Shown: one piece after another, positions 1-8,301 of the stretch
How the letters are laid out: the number at the start of each line of letters is the position of its first letter
Position numbering within the stretch: the stretch's first letter is position 1
Assembly: GCA_947500545.1 (NCBI GenBank)
Contig: CANMSO010000001.1
Coordinates: 806,001-870,000, forward strand
Direction: 5' to 3'
Length of the DNA: 64,000 nucleotides
Source: an uncultured Aquimarina sp.
GTDB lineage: Bacteria; Bacteroidota; Bacteroidia; Flavobacteriales; Flavobacteriaceae
Position numbers and translations under genes: made by a program
The notes under the pieces: generated by a model
Databases searched by the model: none
Told to the model about the DNA's origin: nothing
Seen by the model: the letters and a program-made list of their open reading frames with translations, nothing else

Positions 1-870
1 TTACGCATTAACCTTTTTAGATGAATGCACTACCCCAATGCTTGTATTGGAAAGATTTAAGCGTTTCATTTTAGAATTGATAATTTCACCTAACATTTTA
101 TGGTACGACTCAAAATTATTAAGGTTTTTATGCCCTCCGCCGATAACTGTATATAGCCTTGTTAGCTTAGGTCTTATCTTAGATAGTTTAACACTGGATT
201 TAAAAGGGATTAATCTATCTTGAGTACCATGTATGATATGAATTGGGCAGTTAACATATTTAAGCCACTTATAGGTAGGTATAGGATATCGCATAATTAG
301 AGACACCGGCATAAAAGGAATAAACTTGCCAGCTACTTTACTTAAACTGTAATAAGGCGCATCTAGTATTAACATTTTTGGATTATTAATAGAGGCCAGT
401 TTTGCGGCAAAACCGGATCCCATAGATCTTCCATAAAGAATGATATATTTTTCGTCTACCTTTTCTTTAAGTTTATTGTAAACGAACTGGAGATCCCTTT
501 TTATTGCTTTAAAAGACCGTCGGCCGGTACTTTTACCAAATCCTCGATAATCCAACATGCATACGTCATAACCATGCCGGGTAAAATCTACAGCAAACTT
601 ACCCCAACCTTTAATGCTCTTAGAGTTTCCTTTTAAGTATAACACCACTCCTTTTGGGTTTTCTACCTTAAAGTGAAGTCCATTAATAATCGCCCCATCC
701 CTGGTTTCCAGGTTGTATTCTTCTACTACCTGATTATTATAATGAAACTCAAAATCCTTATCTAGCTTTTCGGGTTTAAAAATGAAGTACTCCTGCAGAT
801 AGTATAAAGCTATACTTGCAACAATATATACGGCAAAAACAATGATTGCTATGTACCCCCAGTTTGACAT
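1..870 (-). CDS. Membrane-anchored alpha/beta hydrolase (BEM46/ABHD13-like)
   Basis: A 289-residue serine hydrolase of the alpha/beta fold. Residues about 5-27 form one hydrophobic segment that should anchor the protein in the inner membrane, with the catalytic domain after it. The visible triad is Ser149 in the elbow GRSMGSG, Asp218 in HGTQDRLIP and His247 in GGGHKNL, in the expected order and spacing. An oxyanion region, LDYRGFGKS, lies near residue 107. The substrate cannot be read from the sequence; relatives are usually named only as hydrolases or peptidase-like proteins. It is complete, starts with ATG, and is the last gene of a leftward set. A hairpin terminator separates it from the outer-membrane gene upstream, so it probably has its own promoter. 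Confidence 0.85.
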   Translation of the reverse strand: MSNWGYIAIIVFAVYIVASIALYYLQEYFIFKPEKLDKDFEFHYNNQVVEEYNLETRDGAIINGLHFKVENPKGVVLYLKGNSKSIKGWGKFAVDFTRHGYDVCMLDYRGFGKSTGRRSFKAIKRDLQFVYNKLKEKVDEKYIILYGRSMGSGFAAKLASINNPKMLILDAPYYSLSKVAGKFIPFMPVSLIMRYPIPTYKWLKYVNCPIHIIHGTQDRLIPFKSSVKLSKIRPKLTRLYTVIGGGHKNLNNFESYHKMLGEIINSKMKRLNLSNTSIGVVHSSKKVNA

Positions 871-922
871 ATTCCCTTTTGTAAGTAACTAATTTACAAA
901 AAATTAAAATCAATTGCATAAA

Positions 923-946
923 AAAATCCTGTCGAAACAGGATTTT
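923..946 (-). terminator. Rho-independent terminator
   Basis: A 10-bp perfect stem (923-932 with 937-946) encloses the loop CGAA. The A-rich upstream flank becomes a T-rich tail on the minus strand. It sits just past the stop of the leftward outer-membrane barrel gene that ends at 969, so it most likely ends that transcript before the hydrolase gene begins. Confidence 0.8.
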
Positions 947-968
947 AATTTTATAAATTACATTTTTT

Positions 969-1571
969 TTAACGTCTGGCATCATAAATCCTAAATCTGA
1001 CACCTACTCTCGCATAAACATCAAAAAATTTACTTCCGCCAGAAATTGAATTATCATTTAGGTTATCTACAAAATCGTTCATGACACCCACTTCTGCCAT
1101 AATATCAAACATTTCTCCTATCATTTGAGAGAAACCAGCGCCGTAAACTCCTCCTATAATCAATTTTTCATAAGCTTCACTATCCAATTCTATATCACCA
1201 ATTTCAAAATTTGTATTTGCTCTAAATGATGGGCCTACATTTACAAAAGCCCGAAACCTATCTTTACCTCGTCCAAATAGATATCTAAATTTAGGAGTTA
1301 TTCCAACTTGAAGAGTTTTTACATCCCCAATATTTTCTATTTCAGAATTACGTTGTAAGAGATCTAAGGAAAAAACAATACTAGTTCTTGCTCTTACACC
1401 CATAAGATATCCATAACCAGCATTTATAAAAAACCCAGCACCACTACTTGTTTCAGCATTATCGAGATTTAATTTAGAAAAGGTTGCACCACCGGATACT
1501 TCCCAACGATATTGACTATAAGAACTTGTTGACAGCGCAATGAAGACTACAAAAAGTATTATTTTTTTCAT
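969..1571 (-). CDS. Outer-membrane beta-barrel protein (paralogue A)
   Basis: A 200-residue protein with an N-terminal Sec signal peptide ending near SYSQ, then alternating hydrophobic and polar strands with many Gly and aromatic residues. It ends in a short strand, VGVRFRIY, as in small eight-strand barrels of the PorT/OmpA-like group. It is clearly related to the next gene at 1706-2332. The two share TFSKLN after the signal, [TS]PK[FL]RYL mid-protein, a [LV]IIGGVY[GS]AGF-like strand and a GFMNDF or GVMNDF loop. The pair therefore looks like an old tandem duplication. Function is unknown; a structural or small-molecule-binding role in the outer membrane is only a guess. Confidence 0.8.
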   Translation of the reverse strand: MKKIILFVVFIALSTSSYSQYRWEVSGGATFSKLNLDNAETSSGAGFFINAGYGYLMGVRARTSIVFSLDLLQRNSEIENIGDVKTLQVGITPKFRYLFGRGKDRFRAFVNVGPSFRANTNFEIGDIELDSEAYEKLIIGGVYGAGFSQMIGEMFDIMAEVGVMNDFVDNLNDNSISGGSKFFDVYARVGVRFRIYDARR

Positions 1572-1705
1572 AATTGTATGTTTAGATTTGAGGTTATATG
1601 AATGACGAAAGTACTAAAATTTTAAAAAAAGAATTAGAAAGGTATTTAGAATTTTCAATCTCATCATTAATATAAATAGTTAAAGGTCTGTTTGTAAGGA
1701 AGAAT

Positions 1706-2332
1706 CTATAGCTTATAACTCATACCGATTCGAGCATAGTAATCAAAAAAAATACTCTTGCTATTTATGGTATAAAATTCTTTAAAGTTATTTTGAAAAT
1801 CGTTCATAAAGCCAGTTTCTACAATAATAGATGTTTTATTAGATATTTGATAGTTAAATCCTGCACTATAAACCCCTCCTATCACTAGTCGCTCAAAACT
1901 TTCCTGATCAATTTCCAAGCCATTTTCAATAGCATCAAAATTATATCTTAATGAAGGCGCTACACTTAAAAAAAACCTGAAATCGCTTTCTTTTTTACTA
2001 AGAAAGTATCTTAATTTAGGAGAAAAACCTAACTGCATAAACCTTATACTAGACACACCATTTATAGACTGAAAATTTTGGAAAAACAATCTAGTATTTC
2101 TTTTTAAAAACTCAGCAGAAAATACTAACGCTACCTTTCTTTTTTTACCAAATTCATATTGATATCCCAGATTAACGAAAACGCTACTACCTGATTCAGC
2201 CCGTGAGAAAAGAATATTTTCTTCAAAGTTTAATTTTGAAAAAGTAATTCCGGAGGTTAATTCAATACTACTTTGGGCTAATGTTACTTGTGCAGAGAAA
2301 ATTGTTAGTAATAAGAAAAATCTTAATTTCAT
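1706..2332 (-). CDS. Outer-membrane beta-barrel protein (paralogue B)
   Basis: A 208-residue secreted protein with a signal peptide ending at TLAQ and a predicted small beta-barrel body. It aligns along its length with the 200-residue neighbour at 969-1571: TFSKLN near the mature N-terminus, SPKLRYF, APSLRYN, LVIGGVYSAGF and FMNDF all match. The two genes are 134 bp apart in the same direction. No terminator was seen between them, so they could share a transcript. The AT-rich gap may also hold a separate promoter. Divergence is high enough that the duplication is not recent. No catalytic motif is visible. Confidence 0.78.
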   Translation of the reverse strand: MKLRFFLLLTIFSAQVTLAQSSIELTSGITFSKLNFEENILFSRAESGSSVFVNLGYQYEFGKKRKVALVFSAEFLKRNTRLFFQNFQSINGVSSIRFMQLGFSPKLRYFLSKKESDFRFFLSVAPSLRYNFDAIENGLEIDQESFERLVIGGVYSAGFNYQISNKTSIIVETGFMNDFQNNFKEFYTINSKSIFFDYYARIGMSYKL

Positions 2333-2355
2333 TTGTTAATTTTATTTATAAAAAA

Positions 2356-2375
2356 ACCTGTCAAAAGAGACAGGT
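2356..2375 (-). terminator. Rho-independent terminator
   Basis: Seven-base stem (2356-2362 with 2369-2375) with a six-base loop, flanked by an A-run that reads as a T-run on the minus strand. It lies 26 bp past the stop of the leftward ferredoxin gene and separates it from the barrel gene downstream. Confidence 0.7.
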
Positions 2376-2401
2376 ATAGTTTATATCAAAAAAAATTGAT
2401 A

Positions 2402-2752
2402 CTATTCATTATGCATAAAAGATTGCTTTTGCAATAGAAACTCTTCAGTTTCAACTACATCTTCATCTGGCACACAACAATCAACAGGACACACAGCTGC
2501 ACACTGAGGTTCTTCATGAAAACCTTTACATTCTGTACATTTATCAGGTACTATATAATAAATCTCGTCACTAACCGGCTCTTGTGCTTCATCTGCGTTT
2601 ATAGCCTTACCACCAGGAAGAACTACATCTCCTTCTAAATCTGTTCCATCAGAATATCTCCAATCATCAGCTCCTTCATAAATTGCAGTATTTGGACATT
2701 CTGGCTCACAAGCACCACAGTTTATACATTCATCCGTTATTATAATTGCCAT
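2402..2752 (-). CDS. 4Fe-4S dicluster ferredoxin (Alvin-type)
   Basis: A 116-residue ferredoxin carrying two [4Fe-4S] clusters. The first motif, [12 protein letters not shown], begins at about residue 10. The second is the long-loop form starting [13 protein letters not shown] and ending VCPVDCC, typical of Allochromatium-type ferredoxins. Between them lies an acidic insertion of roughly 40 residues ([13 protein letters not shown] onward), and a short acidic tail follows. Cytoplasmic electron transfer is the expected role. It is divergent from the LuxC-like acyl-CoA reductase at 2819, with only 66 bp between the start codons. The two may share a regulatory region, but the redox partner is not known. 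Confidence 0.92.
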   Translation of the reverse strand: MAIIITDECINCGACEPECPNTAIYEGADDWRYSDGTDLEGDVVLPGGKAINADEAQEPVSDEIYYIVPDKCTECKGFHEEPQCAAVCPVDCCVPDEDVVETEEFLLQKQSFMHNE

Positions 2753-2818
2753 AGCTCTTTTTTATTCTAAATTTGCAGCACAAAAATAACTCGTAAACTA
2801 GTGATAAACAAATAAGAG

Positions 2819-3880
2819 ATGTTATTAAATGATCGAATCAGCGCTTTTTCTGAACTTGGCAAGTTTTTAAATCAATTTAAAACTACTGGTTATGAGAAAG
2901 TTAACAATGTTCTGCACAATGATGATTTTTTTGATGGAATGGTTCAGAAAATAGAGTCTGCAAAGCATTACAACGGATGGTTTACAAAGGAAAATGTCAT
3001 TTTTTCCTTAAATCAATGGGGGAATATTCTAACAAAAGAAAATTTAGATGATTGGATCTCGGCCTATTCGTTACAAGATTTAACACCAAAAACAGTAGCC
3101 ATAATTATGGCTGGTAATATACCATTAGTAGGATTTCATGATTTTTTATCGGCTCTAATTTCTGGAAACAAAGTATTAGCCAAACAATCATCTAGTGATA
3201 ATGAGTTACTACCATTTTTGACATCGTATCTTATTACTGTAGAATCTAGATTTAATGAATACATTTCGTTTACCAAAGAAAAACTCACTGATTTCGATGC
3301 CGTGATTGCAACTGGTAGTGACAATACCTCTAGATATTTTGAGTACTACTTTAATAAAGTACCAAATATCATACGTAAAAATCGTAATTCTGTAGCTGTG
3401 CTTACAGGTGATGAGACTTCAGAACAGCTTGAGGCCCTTGGTGAAGATATATTCAGATATTATGGATTAGGATGTAGAAGTGTTTCTAAATTAATGATCC
3501 CTAAAGGATATGATTTTGATTTATTCTTTAAATCAATCTATTCATACAACGAAATCATTAAAAGTGCGAAGTACGCCAATAATTATGATTACAATAAGGC
3601 GGTTTACCTAATGAGTAATTACAAGCTGTTCGAAAATGGTTTTTTAATGCTTAAAGAAGATAAAAGCTACGCCTCTCCAATCGCAACTGTATTCTACGAA
3701 ATCTATGAGAGTGAAAATGAATTGTTAAACCAATTAGAAGCAGATAAAGATAAAATACAATGCGTAGTAGGAAATGGTCTATTGAAAGAAATGGTCAATT
3801 TTGGAGAAACACAAAACCCAAAACTTTCGGATTATGCAGATGGCGTTGATATTATTGAGTTTTTAATAAAAAAAAACTAA
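2819..3880 (+). CDS. LuxC-like acyl-CoA reductase
   Basis: A 353-residue member of the LuxC / acyl-CoA reductase family, which reduces fatty acyl groups to aldehydes with NADPH in the luminescence system. Recognisable blocks are the AGNIPLVGFHDF stretch near residue 98, the KQSSSDNELLPF stretch, an IATGSDNTSRYF nucleotide-binding region near 163, and the likely nucleophile Cys219 in GLGCRSVSK. It is shorter than Vibrio LuxC (about 480 residues). No luxD or luxE partner is present. It is divergent from a ferredoxin and is followed 127 bp later by serC and then serA. The physiological substrate is unknown; fatty aldehyde formation for lipid synthesis is an inference. Confidence 0.82.
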   Translation: MLLNDRISAFSELGKFLNQFKTTGYEKVNNVLHNDDFFDGMVQKIESAKHYNGWFTKENVIFSLNQWGNILTKENLDDWISAYSLQDLTPKTVAIIMAGNIPLVGFHDFLSALISGNKVLAKQSSSDNELLPFLTSYLITVESRFNEYISFTKEKLTDFDAVIATGSDNTSRYFEYYFNKVPNIIRKNRNSVAVLTGDETSEQLEALGEDIFRYYGLGCRSVSKLMIPKGYDFDLFFKSIYSYNEIIKSAKYANNYDYNKAVYLMSNYKLFENGFLMLKEDKSYASPIATVFYEIYESENELLNQLEADKDKIQCVVGNGLLKEMVNFGETQNPKLSDYADGVDIIEFLIKKN

Positions 3881-4007
3881 ATAATTTATCATATTGATAA
3901 CGAATTTGTATAAGATTATTAGCACCTTTGTGATGTTTTTTTCTTCTATTTATTAGAAAGAAAAACAATAATAAAACTGGAATATTTAACAACAATAAAA
4001 GTTACCG

Positions 4008-5072
4008 ATGAAAAAGCACAATTTTAGCGCTGGACCCTGTATTTTGCCACAAGAGGTATTTAAAGAAGCATCTCAAGCCATATTAGACTATAATAATTCT
4101 GGCCTTTCCATTATTGAGATTTCACATCGTAGTAAGGATTTTGTTGATATTATGGAAGAAGCCCGCAGTTTGGCTCTAGAATTGTTAGGCTTAGAAGGTA
4201 AAGGATACAAAGCCTTGTTTCTTCAAGGTGGTGCGAGTACACAGTTTCTTATGGCGGCTTATAACTTAATGCAATCCAAAGCCGGTTATCTAAATACTGG
4301 AAGTTGGAGTGATAAAGCCATTAAAGAAGCTAAACTTTTTGGTGAAGTTATAGAAGTAGCTTCTTCTAAAGATGCAAACTTCAATTATATCCCTAAGGGT
4401 TACGAGATTCCAAAAGATTTAGATTATATCCACTGTACAAGTAATAATACAATTTTTGGTACTCAGATAAAGGATTTTCCTGTTTCAAACGCTCCTTTAG
4501 TATGCGATATGAGTAGTGATATATTTTCCAGGCAATTAGATTTTTCAAAATTTGGTTTAATTTATGCCGGAGCTCAAAAAAATATGGGACCTGCAGGAAC
4601 AACTCTTGTGGTTGTAAAAGAAGAAATTCTTGGCAAAATGAAAAGGCAAATACCGTCTATGCTTGATTACCAGGTGCACATAAGCAAAGCTAGTATGTTT
4701 AATACACCACCGGTTTTTGCCGTGTATACTTCAATGCTTACATTAAGGTGGCTTAAAAATTTGGGCGGAATTGAGGCTATCGAAGAATTAAACGAAAAGA
4801 AAGCAAAACTCATCTATTCTGAAATTGATTTAAATCCACTATTTAAAGGGTTTGCAGTAAAAGAAGATCGTTCAAATATGAATGCAACTTTTACATTAGT
4901 TAATGAAGATCTAAAAGAAACTTTTGAAGCAATGTGCAAAGAAGCAGGAATTAACGGCGTTAATGGGCATAGAAGTGTTGGTGGATATAGAGCTAGCATA
5001 TATAATGCTATGACTATAGAAAGTGTCGCTACTCTTGTAGATATAATGGGAGATTTGGAAAGAAAAGCTTAG
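4008..5072 (+). CDS. serC: Phosphoserine aminotransferase
   Basis: Converts 3-phosphohydroxypyruvate and glutamate to phosphoserine and 2-oxoglutarate, the second step of serine synthesis. The 354-residue length matches the family. The N-terminus NFSAGPCILPQ is diagnostic. The cofactor lysine is Lys191 in GAQKNMGPAG, and the phosphate-binding FLQGGASTQF is at about 71-80. The C-terminal GVNGHRSVGGYRASIYNA is the class V aminotransferase tail. It is followed 41 bp later by serA, so the first two enzymes of the pathway are adjacent and probably co-transcribed. The phosphatase serB is not in the window. Confidence 0.97.
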   Translation: MKKHNFSAGPCILPQEVFKEASQAILDYNNSGLSIIEISHRSKDFVDIMEEARSLALELLGLEGKGYKALFLQGGASTQFLMAAYNLMQSKAGYLNTGSWSDKAIKEAKLFGEVIEVASSKDANFNYIPKGYEIPKDLDYIHCTSNNTIFGTQIKDFPVSNAPLVCDMSSDIFSRQLDFSKFGLIYAGAQKNMGPAGTTLVVVKEEILGKMKRQIPSMLDYQVHISKASMFNTPPVFAVYTSMLTLRWLKNLGGIEAIEELNEKKAKLIYSEIDLNPLFKGFAVKEDRSNMNATFTLVNEDLKETFEAMCKEAGINGVNGHRSVGGYRASIYNAMTIESVATLVDIMGDLERKA

Positions 5073-5113
5073 TTTTTCCAAAAAATAAAAAAATAAAAAA
5101 ACAAAACTAAATA

Positions 5114-6064
5114 ATGAAAGTATTAGCAAACGACGGAGTATCTCAAAGCGGTATTGATGCTTTAGAAAAAGGGGGATTCGAGGTTTTGACAACTACAGTC
5201 GCCCAAGATCAATTGGTAGATTACATAAATGAAAATGAAATTTCAGTACTATTAGTACGCAGTGCTACTAAAGTAAGAACAGATATCATAGACAATTGCC
5301 CCTCACTAAAAATAATAGGCCGTGGTGGTGTTGGTATGGATAATATTGATGTTGCTTATGCCAGAGAAAAAGGACTTCATGTAATTAATACACCAGCAGC
5401 ATCATCGGGATCTGTAGCAGAACTGGTTTTTGCTCATTTATATGGTAGTGTACGTTTTTTACATGATTCTAATCGTAATATGCCATTAGAAGGTGATAGT
5501 AAATTTAAGAATCTTAAAAAAGCTTATGGAAGCGGTATTGAATTAAGAGGAAAAACACTTGGTGTTATTGGTATAGGTCGTATTGGTCAAGCTACTGCCA
5601 AAATTGCAATTGGAGCGGGTATGAATGTTATTGCTTATGATCCGTATATTGAGGAAGTAGAAATTTCTCTTGAATTCTTTGATGGACAATCACTAACTTT
5701 TAAAATAAAAACAATTTCTAAAGAAGAAGTGCTTCAAAAAGCAGATTTCTTTACGCTACATGTTCCTGCTCAAAAAGAATATGTAATAGGAAAACCTGAA
5801 ATCGAACAAATGAAAGACGGTGCCGGAATTATTAATGCCGCTCGTGGTGGGGTAATTGATGAAGTAGCGTTGGTTGATGCTTTGGAAAAAGAAAAATTAG
5901 CTTTTGCCGGTCTTGATGTGTTCGAGGATGAACCTAGCCCTGCAATTAAAGTATTAATGAATAGCAAAATATCTTTAACTCCTCATATTGGTGCCGCAAC
6001 GGGAGAAGCACAGGATCGTATTGGTCAGGAATTAGCAGATCAGATTATCGAAATCTTGAAGTAA
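5114..6064 (+). CDS. serA: D-3-phosphoglycerate dehydrogenase (short form)
   Basis: Oxidises 3-phosphoglycerate to 3-phosphohydroxypyruvate with NAD, the first step of serine synthesis. At 316 residues it is the short form and lacks the C-terminal ACT domain used for serine feedback. The Rossmann motif GVIGIGRIG is at 150-158. Catalytic Arg244 is in NAARGGVID, an acidic residue is in the DVFEDEP block, and His291 is in TPHIGAATGE. GGVGMDNID near residue 75 is also typical. It lies 41 bp downstream of serC, and a strong hairpin terminator follows its stop. Without an ACT domain, feedback by serine is not expected through the usual route. Confidence 0.95.
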   Translation: MKVLANDGVSQSGIDALEKGGFEVLTTTVAQDQLVDYINENEISVLLVRSATKVRTDIIDNCPSLKIIGRGGVGMDNIDVAYAREKGLHVINTPAASSGSVAELVFAHLYGSVRFLHDSNRNMPLEGDSKFKNLKKAYGSGIELRGKTLGVIGIGRIGQATAKIAIGAGMNVIAYDPYIEEVEISLEFFDGQSLTFKIKTISKEEVLQKADFFTLHVPAQKEYVIGKPEIEQMKDGAGIINAARGGVIDEVALVDALEKEKLAFAGLDVFEDEPSPAIKVLMNSKISLTPHIGAATGEAQDRIGQELADQIIEILK

Positions 6065-6090
6065 ATAAAAAAAATACATTACTAAATTTT

Positions 6091-6121
6091 AAACGCCATT
6101 TCATAATTTGAAATGGCGTTT
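6091..6121 (+). terminator. Rho-independent terminator after serA
   Basis: A 12-bp perfect stem (6091-6102 with 6110-6121) with a seven-base loop, followed by TTGTCTTTT. It ends the serC-serA transcript and separates it from the DUF937 gene. Confidence 0.88.
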
Positions 6122-6241
6122 TGTCTTTTAACCAACAAATTTGTTTTTCACCTGATTTTCACTAAAATAAATCTATACTCGATTTTTAATTCTTGCTATA
6201 AAAAGTGTAAATTTAGATTCACTATATAAAAAAACAATACT

Positions 6242-6883
6242 ATGTCTGGAATTTTAGAACTTTTAAATAGCCCTATGGGTAAGCAAATAATCAGTGGTGT
6301 TAGCTCACAAACTGGTCAATCTGCCGGTAAAACTGGTGATTTATTAAGTATGGCAATGCCTGTTTTAATGGGAGCTATGCAACGTAATGCGTCAACCCCG
6401 GAAGGTGCTTCAGGATTATTAGGTGCTCTCTCTTCAGGAAAACATTCCGGTGGTATTTTAGATAACTTAGGCGGTTTATTTGAAGGTGGCGTAGATCAAA
6501 ATGTTACCAATGATGGCGCTGGAATCTTAGGTCATATCCTAGGTAACAAACAACCAGCGGTAGAAAATGCTTTAAGTCAAAAAGCAGGTATGGATGCGGG
6601 TTCTGTAGGGGAAATTCTTAAGGTAGCCGCTCCTATTCTTATGGGAGTATTAGGCAAGCAAGCTTCACAAAATAATGTTAGCGATGCTAATGGTCTAGCA
6701 AGTATGTTGGGTGGTCTGTCTGGCGCTGCACAAGGATCAAAACAACAGTCACTAATTGAATCTTTTCTGGATGCAGATGGAGATGGAAGTATACTAGATG
6801 ATGTGGCAGGAATGTTACTAAGTGGCGGTGGAAAGAAAAAAGGTGGCCTTGGCGGTTTACTAGGTGGTCTATTCGGAAAATAA
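6242..6883 (+). CDS. DUF937 domain protein
   Basis: A 213-residue Gly/Ala/Leu-rich protein of the DUF937 (YidB-like) group. It has two related halves: each carries a VGEIL or SGILELL-type start followed by APILMGVLGKQA or MPVLMGAMQRNA. A short acidic EF-hand-like stretch, DADGDGSILDD, lies near residue 177. It ends in a Gly/Lys-rich tail. No signal peptide or catalytic site is seen. The function of the family is unknown. In this window it stands alone between two terminators, downstream of the serine genes. Confidence 0.82.
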   Translation: MSGILELLNSPMGKQIISGVSSQTGQSAGKTGDLLSMAMPVLMGAMQRNASTPEGASGLLGALSSGKHSGGILDNLGGLFEGGVDQNVTNDGAGILGHILGNKQPAVENALSQKAGMDAGSVGEILKVAAPILMGVLGKQASQNNVSDANGLASMLGGLSGAAQGSKQQSLIESFLDADGDGSILDDVAGMLLSGGGKKKGGLGGLLGGLFGK

Positions 6884-6905
6884 TGATTCCTCTTAAATAA
6901 TGGTT

Positions 6906-6931
6906 AAAGCCGAAGAATTATCTTCGGCTTT
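6906..6931 (+). terminator. Rho-independent terminator
   Basis: An 11-bp perfect stem (6906-6916 with 6921-6931), loop ATTA, followed by a T-run. It ends the DUF937 transcript 16 bp before the next start codon. Confidence 0.88.
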
Positions 6932-6946
6932 TTTGTATTTTACAAT

Positions 6947-7384
6947 ATGGAGAAGATAAAAGGAGTACTTTACATATTGTTAATTGGAATCTTTGTGTAT
7001 AGCTGTGCTACAACTAAAGACAAAAAGCTTGATGTAGCGTCTAATGATAATTTTTCTGATACGCTTAGGATAGCAAATGATGAGTTGGAATACGAAATCA
7101 TTATAATTGAACCAGGGTTTAATGGTTGGTTAGTCACTCAAAGACCTATGGGATATTATTCTGAGCAGTTCTTAGAAAGTAGAAATCGTTTATATGTTGT
7201 TGAATACAACCAAAGAGTGTATCAACCGCAACGTTTTGACCCCAATATATATATTCAGGAAATAAATTATGACCCTCAAATCCATTATGGATTAGAGGTG
7301 AATTATCTTCTGTATAATTACTTCTTATACTTTGAACGGCAATTCAATCAAAGATTTTTTGTTACCCGTGGTCCTGGGTTTTGA
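6947..7384 (+). CDS. DUF6146-like lipoprotein
   Basis: A 145-residue probable lipoprotein. The signal ends at a lipobox-like FVYSCATTK, placing the modified Cys at about residue 19. The mature part is rich in Tyr, Asn and Glu, with blocks IIEPGFNGWL, QRPMGYYS and EINYDPQIHYGLEVNYLLYNYFLYF. This pattern is recalled from the flavobacterial family labelled DUF6146, whose function is unknown. It lies between a terminator and a membrane protein gene that begins about 30 bp downstream. No catalytic residues can be proposed. Confidence 0.7.
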   Translation: MEKIKGVLYILLIGIFVYSCATTKDKKLDVASNDNFSDTLRIANDELEYEIIIIEPGFNGWLVTQRPMGYYSEQFLESRNRLYVVEYNQRVYQPQRFDPNIYIQEINYDPQIHYGLEVNYLLYNYFLYFERQFNQRFFVTRGPGF

Positions 7385-7403
7385 TTTACGTACTTTTTAA
7401 TTG

Positions 7404-7411
7404 TATTTTTG
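7404..7411 (+). promoter_or_regulatory. Bacteroidota -7 box (TATTTTTG)
   Basis: Matches the Bacteroidota consensus TAnnTTTG. A TTG lies at 7381-7383, 20 bases upstream, within the usual spacing. The start codon ATG at 7416 is only four bases past the box, so transcription would begin at or near the start codon and the mRNA would be leaderless or almost so. Confidence 0.45.
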
Positions 7412-7415
7412 CGGC

Positions 7416-7937
7416 ATGCAAAAGTTTAAGGAACGTTGGGAAATCAAATCTAGTTGGCAATTAGTGTTTCCTTTATTAGGATTAAGTAGTTTAATTTTTT
7501 CTGCTTATTTAATCAGTAAATATATTTTGAGTGCAATTGGTCTTTCTCAACCCAGTACTGAGTTTATTGGGCTACTATCGTCCGTTACCATCTTCCTATT
7601 TGCTATCCTCCTATTCATTACTCTAAAACTTTTTAATGTCCTAGAAAATAAATGGGCAGTAACATACAGGTGGGAACTTATCGCAATCTTCATTGTTTTT
7701 GCCATAACGGGTTCTACCGCAGCCAGAATCTCTGATCCTATAATTTCTTTTCTTGGTATTGATGGGGAGAATACGAGTGGTTGGATTTACTGGCCTATAA
7801 GAATATTACTTGTATTTCCTATTTATCAAATACTGTTATTAATAGTGGGATGGTTATTTGGCCAATTTAAATTTTTCTGGAACTTCGAAAAGAAAATGTT
7901 AAGTAGAATGGGATTTGCTCGTTTTCTTAAGGATTAA
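7416..7937 (+). CDS. Integral membrane protein (DUF6787-like)
   Basis: A 173-residue protein with four predicted membrane helices, at about residues 15-37, 50-72, 84-103 and 125-150. It begins with the basic, aromatic KFKERWEIKSSWQL, a pattern remembered from flavobacterial proteins labelled DUF6787. The reading frame extends to a TTG at 7401, but the ATG at 7416 is preferred because the upstream bases form a promoter -7 box. Function is unknown. Its stop codon overlaps that of the convergent gene in the palindrome TTAA at 7934-7937. Confidence 0.72.
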   Translation: MQKFKERWEIKSSWQLVFPLLGLSSLIFSAYLISKYILSAIGLSQPSTEFIGLLSSVTIFLFAILLFITLKLFNVLENKWAVTYRWELIAIFIVFAITGSTAARISDPIISFLGIDGENTSGWIYWPIRILLVFPIYQILLLIVGWLFGQFKFFWNFEKKMLSRMGFARFLKD

Positions 7938-8233
7938 GTGATATCTACATCAATAACATCCTCAACCTTTTCTTTTTTAATAACATAGGTATACACCCAC
8001 ATTATCGTAAATGTTGGTATAATATCCAAACCTGGTAATGCTTCTTCTACGAACGTAAACACTCCAGCTGCTTTACCTATATTTCCTTTATACATTCTTG
8101 TCATAAGCCAACCAGACAATGGTGCCCATAAAATATCTCCAAACTCTCCAATTCCTGGAATAATATAAGTAACCATTCCAAGTCCGTCAAAGAGCAAACT
8201 TAGTCCTAGTTTTTTGTATTTATCTTTTGCCAT
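7934..8233 (-). CDS. Small membrane protein of unknown function
   Basis: A 99-residue protein with a basic N-terminus (MAKDKYKKLG), a hydrophobic stretch with GMVTYIIPGIGEFGD, a second with ALPGLDIIPTFTIMWVYTY, and a charged tail KKEKVEDVIDVDI. Two or three membrane-spanning segments are likely. I do not recognise a named family with certainty. It is convergent with the membrane protein at 7416-7937 and shares the palindromic stop TTAA with it. folE and msrA lie upstream on the same strand, 68 bp away, and could be co-transcribed. Confidence 0.68.
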   Translation of the reverse strand: MAKDKYKKLGLSLLFDGLGMVTYIIPGIGEFGDILWAPLSGWLMTRMYKGNIGKAAGVFTFVEEALPGLDIIPTFTIMWVYTYVIKKEKVEDVIDVDIT

Positions 8234-8301
8234 AATAGTAAATTGGGGTTAATTAAGTTTTATATACTATGAATAATACAAATTGTGTTCCAAAAAGGCT
8301 A

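Noticed and set aside
7401..7937. Longer start at TTG 7401 for the DUF6787-like gene
   Set aside because: The upstream bases TATTTTTG form a promoter -7 box and the ATG at 7416 begins the usual N-terminus.
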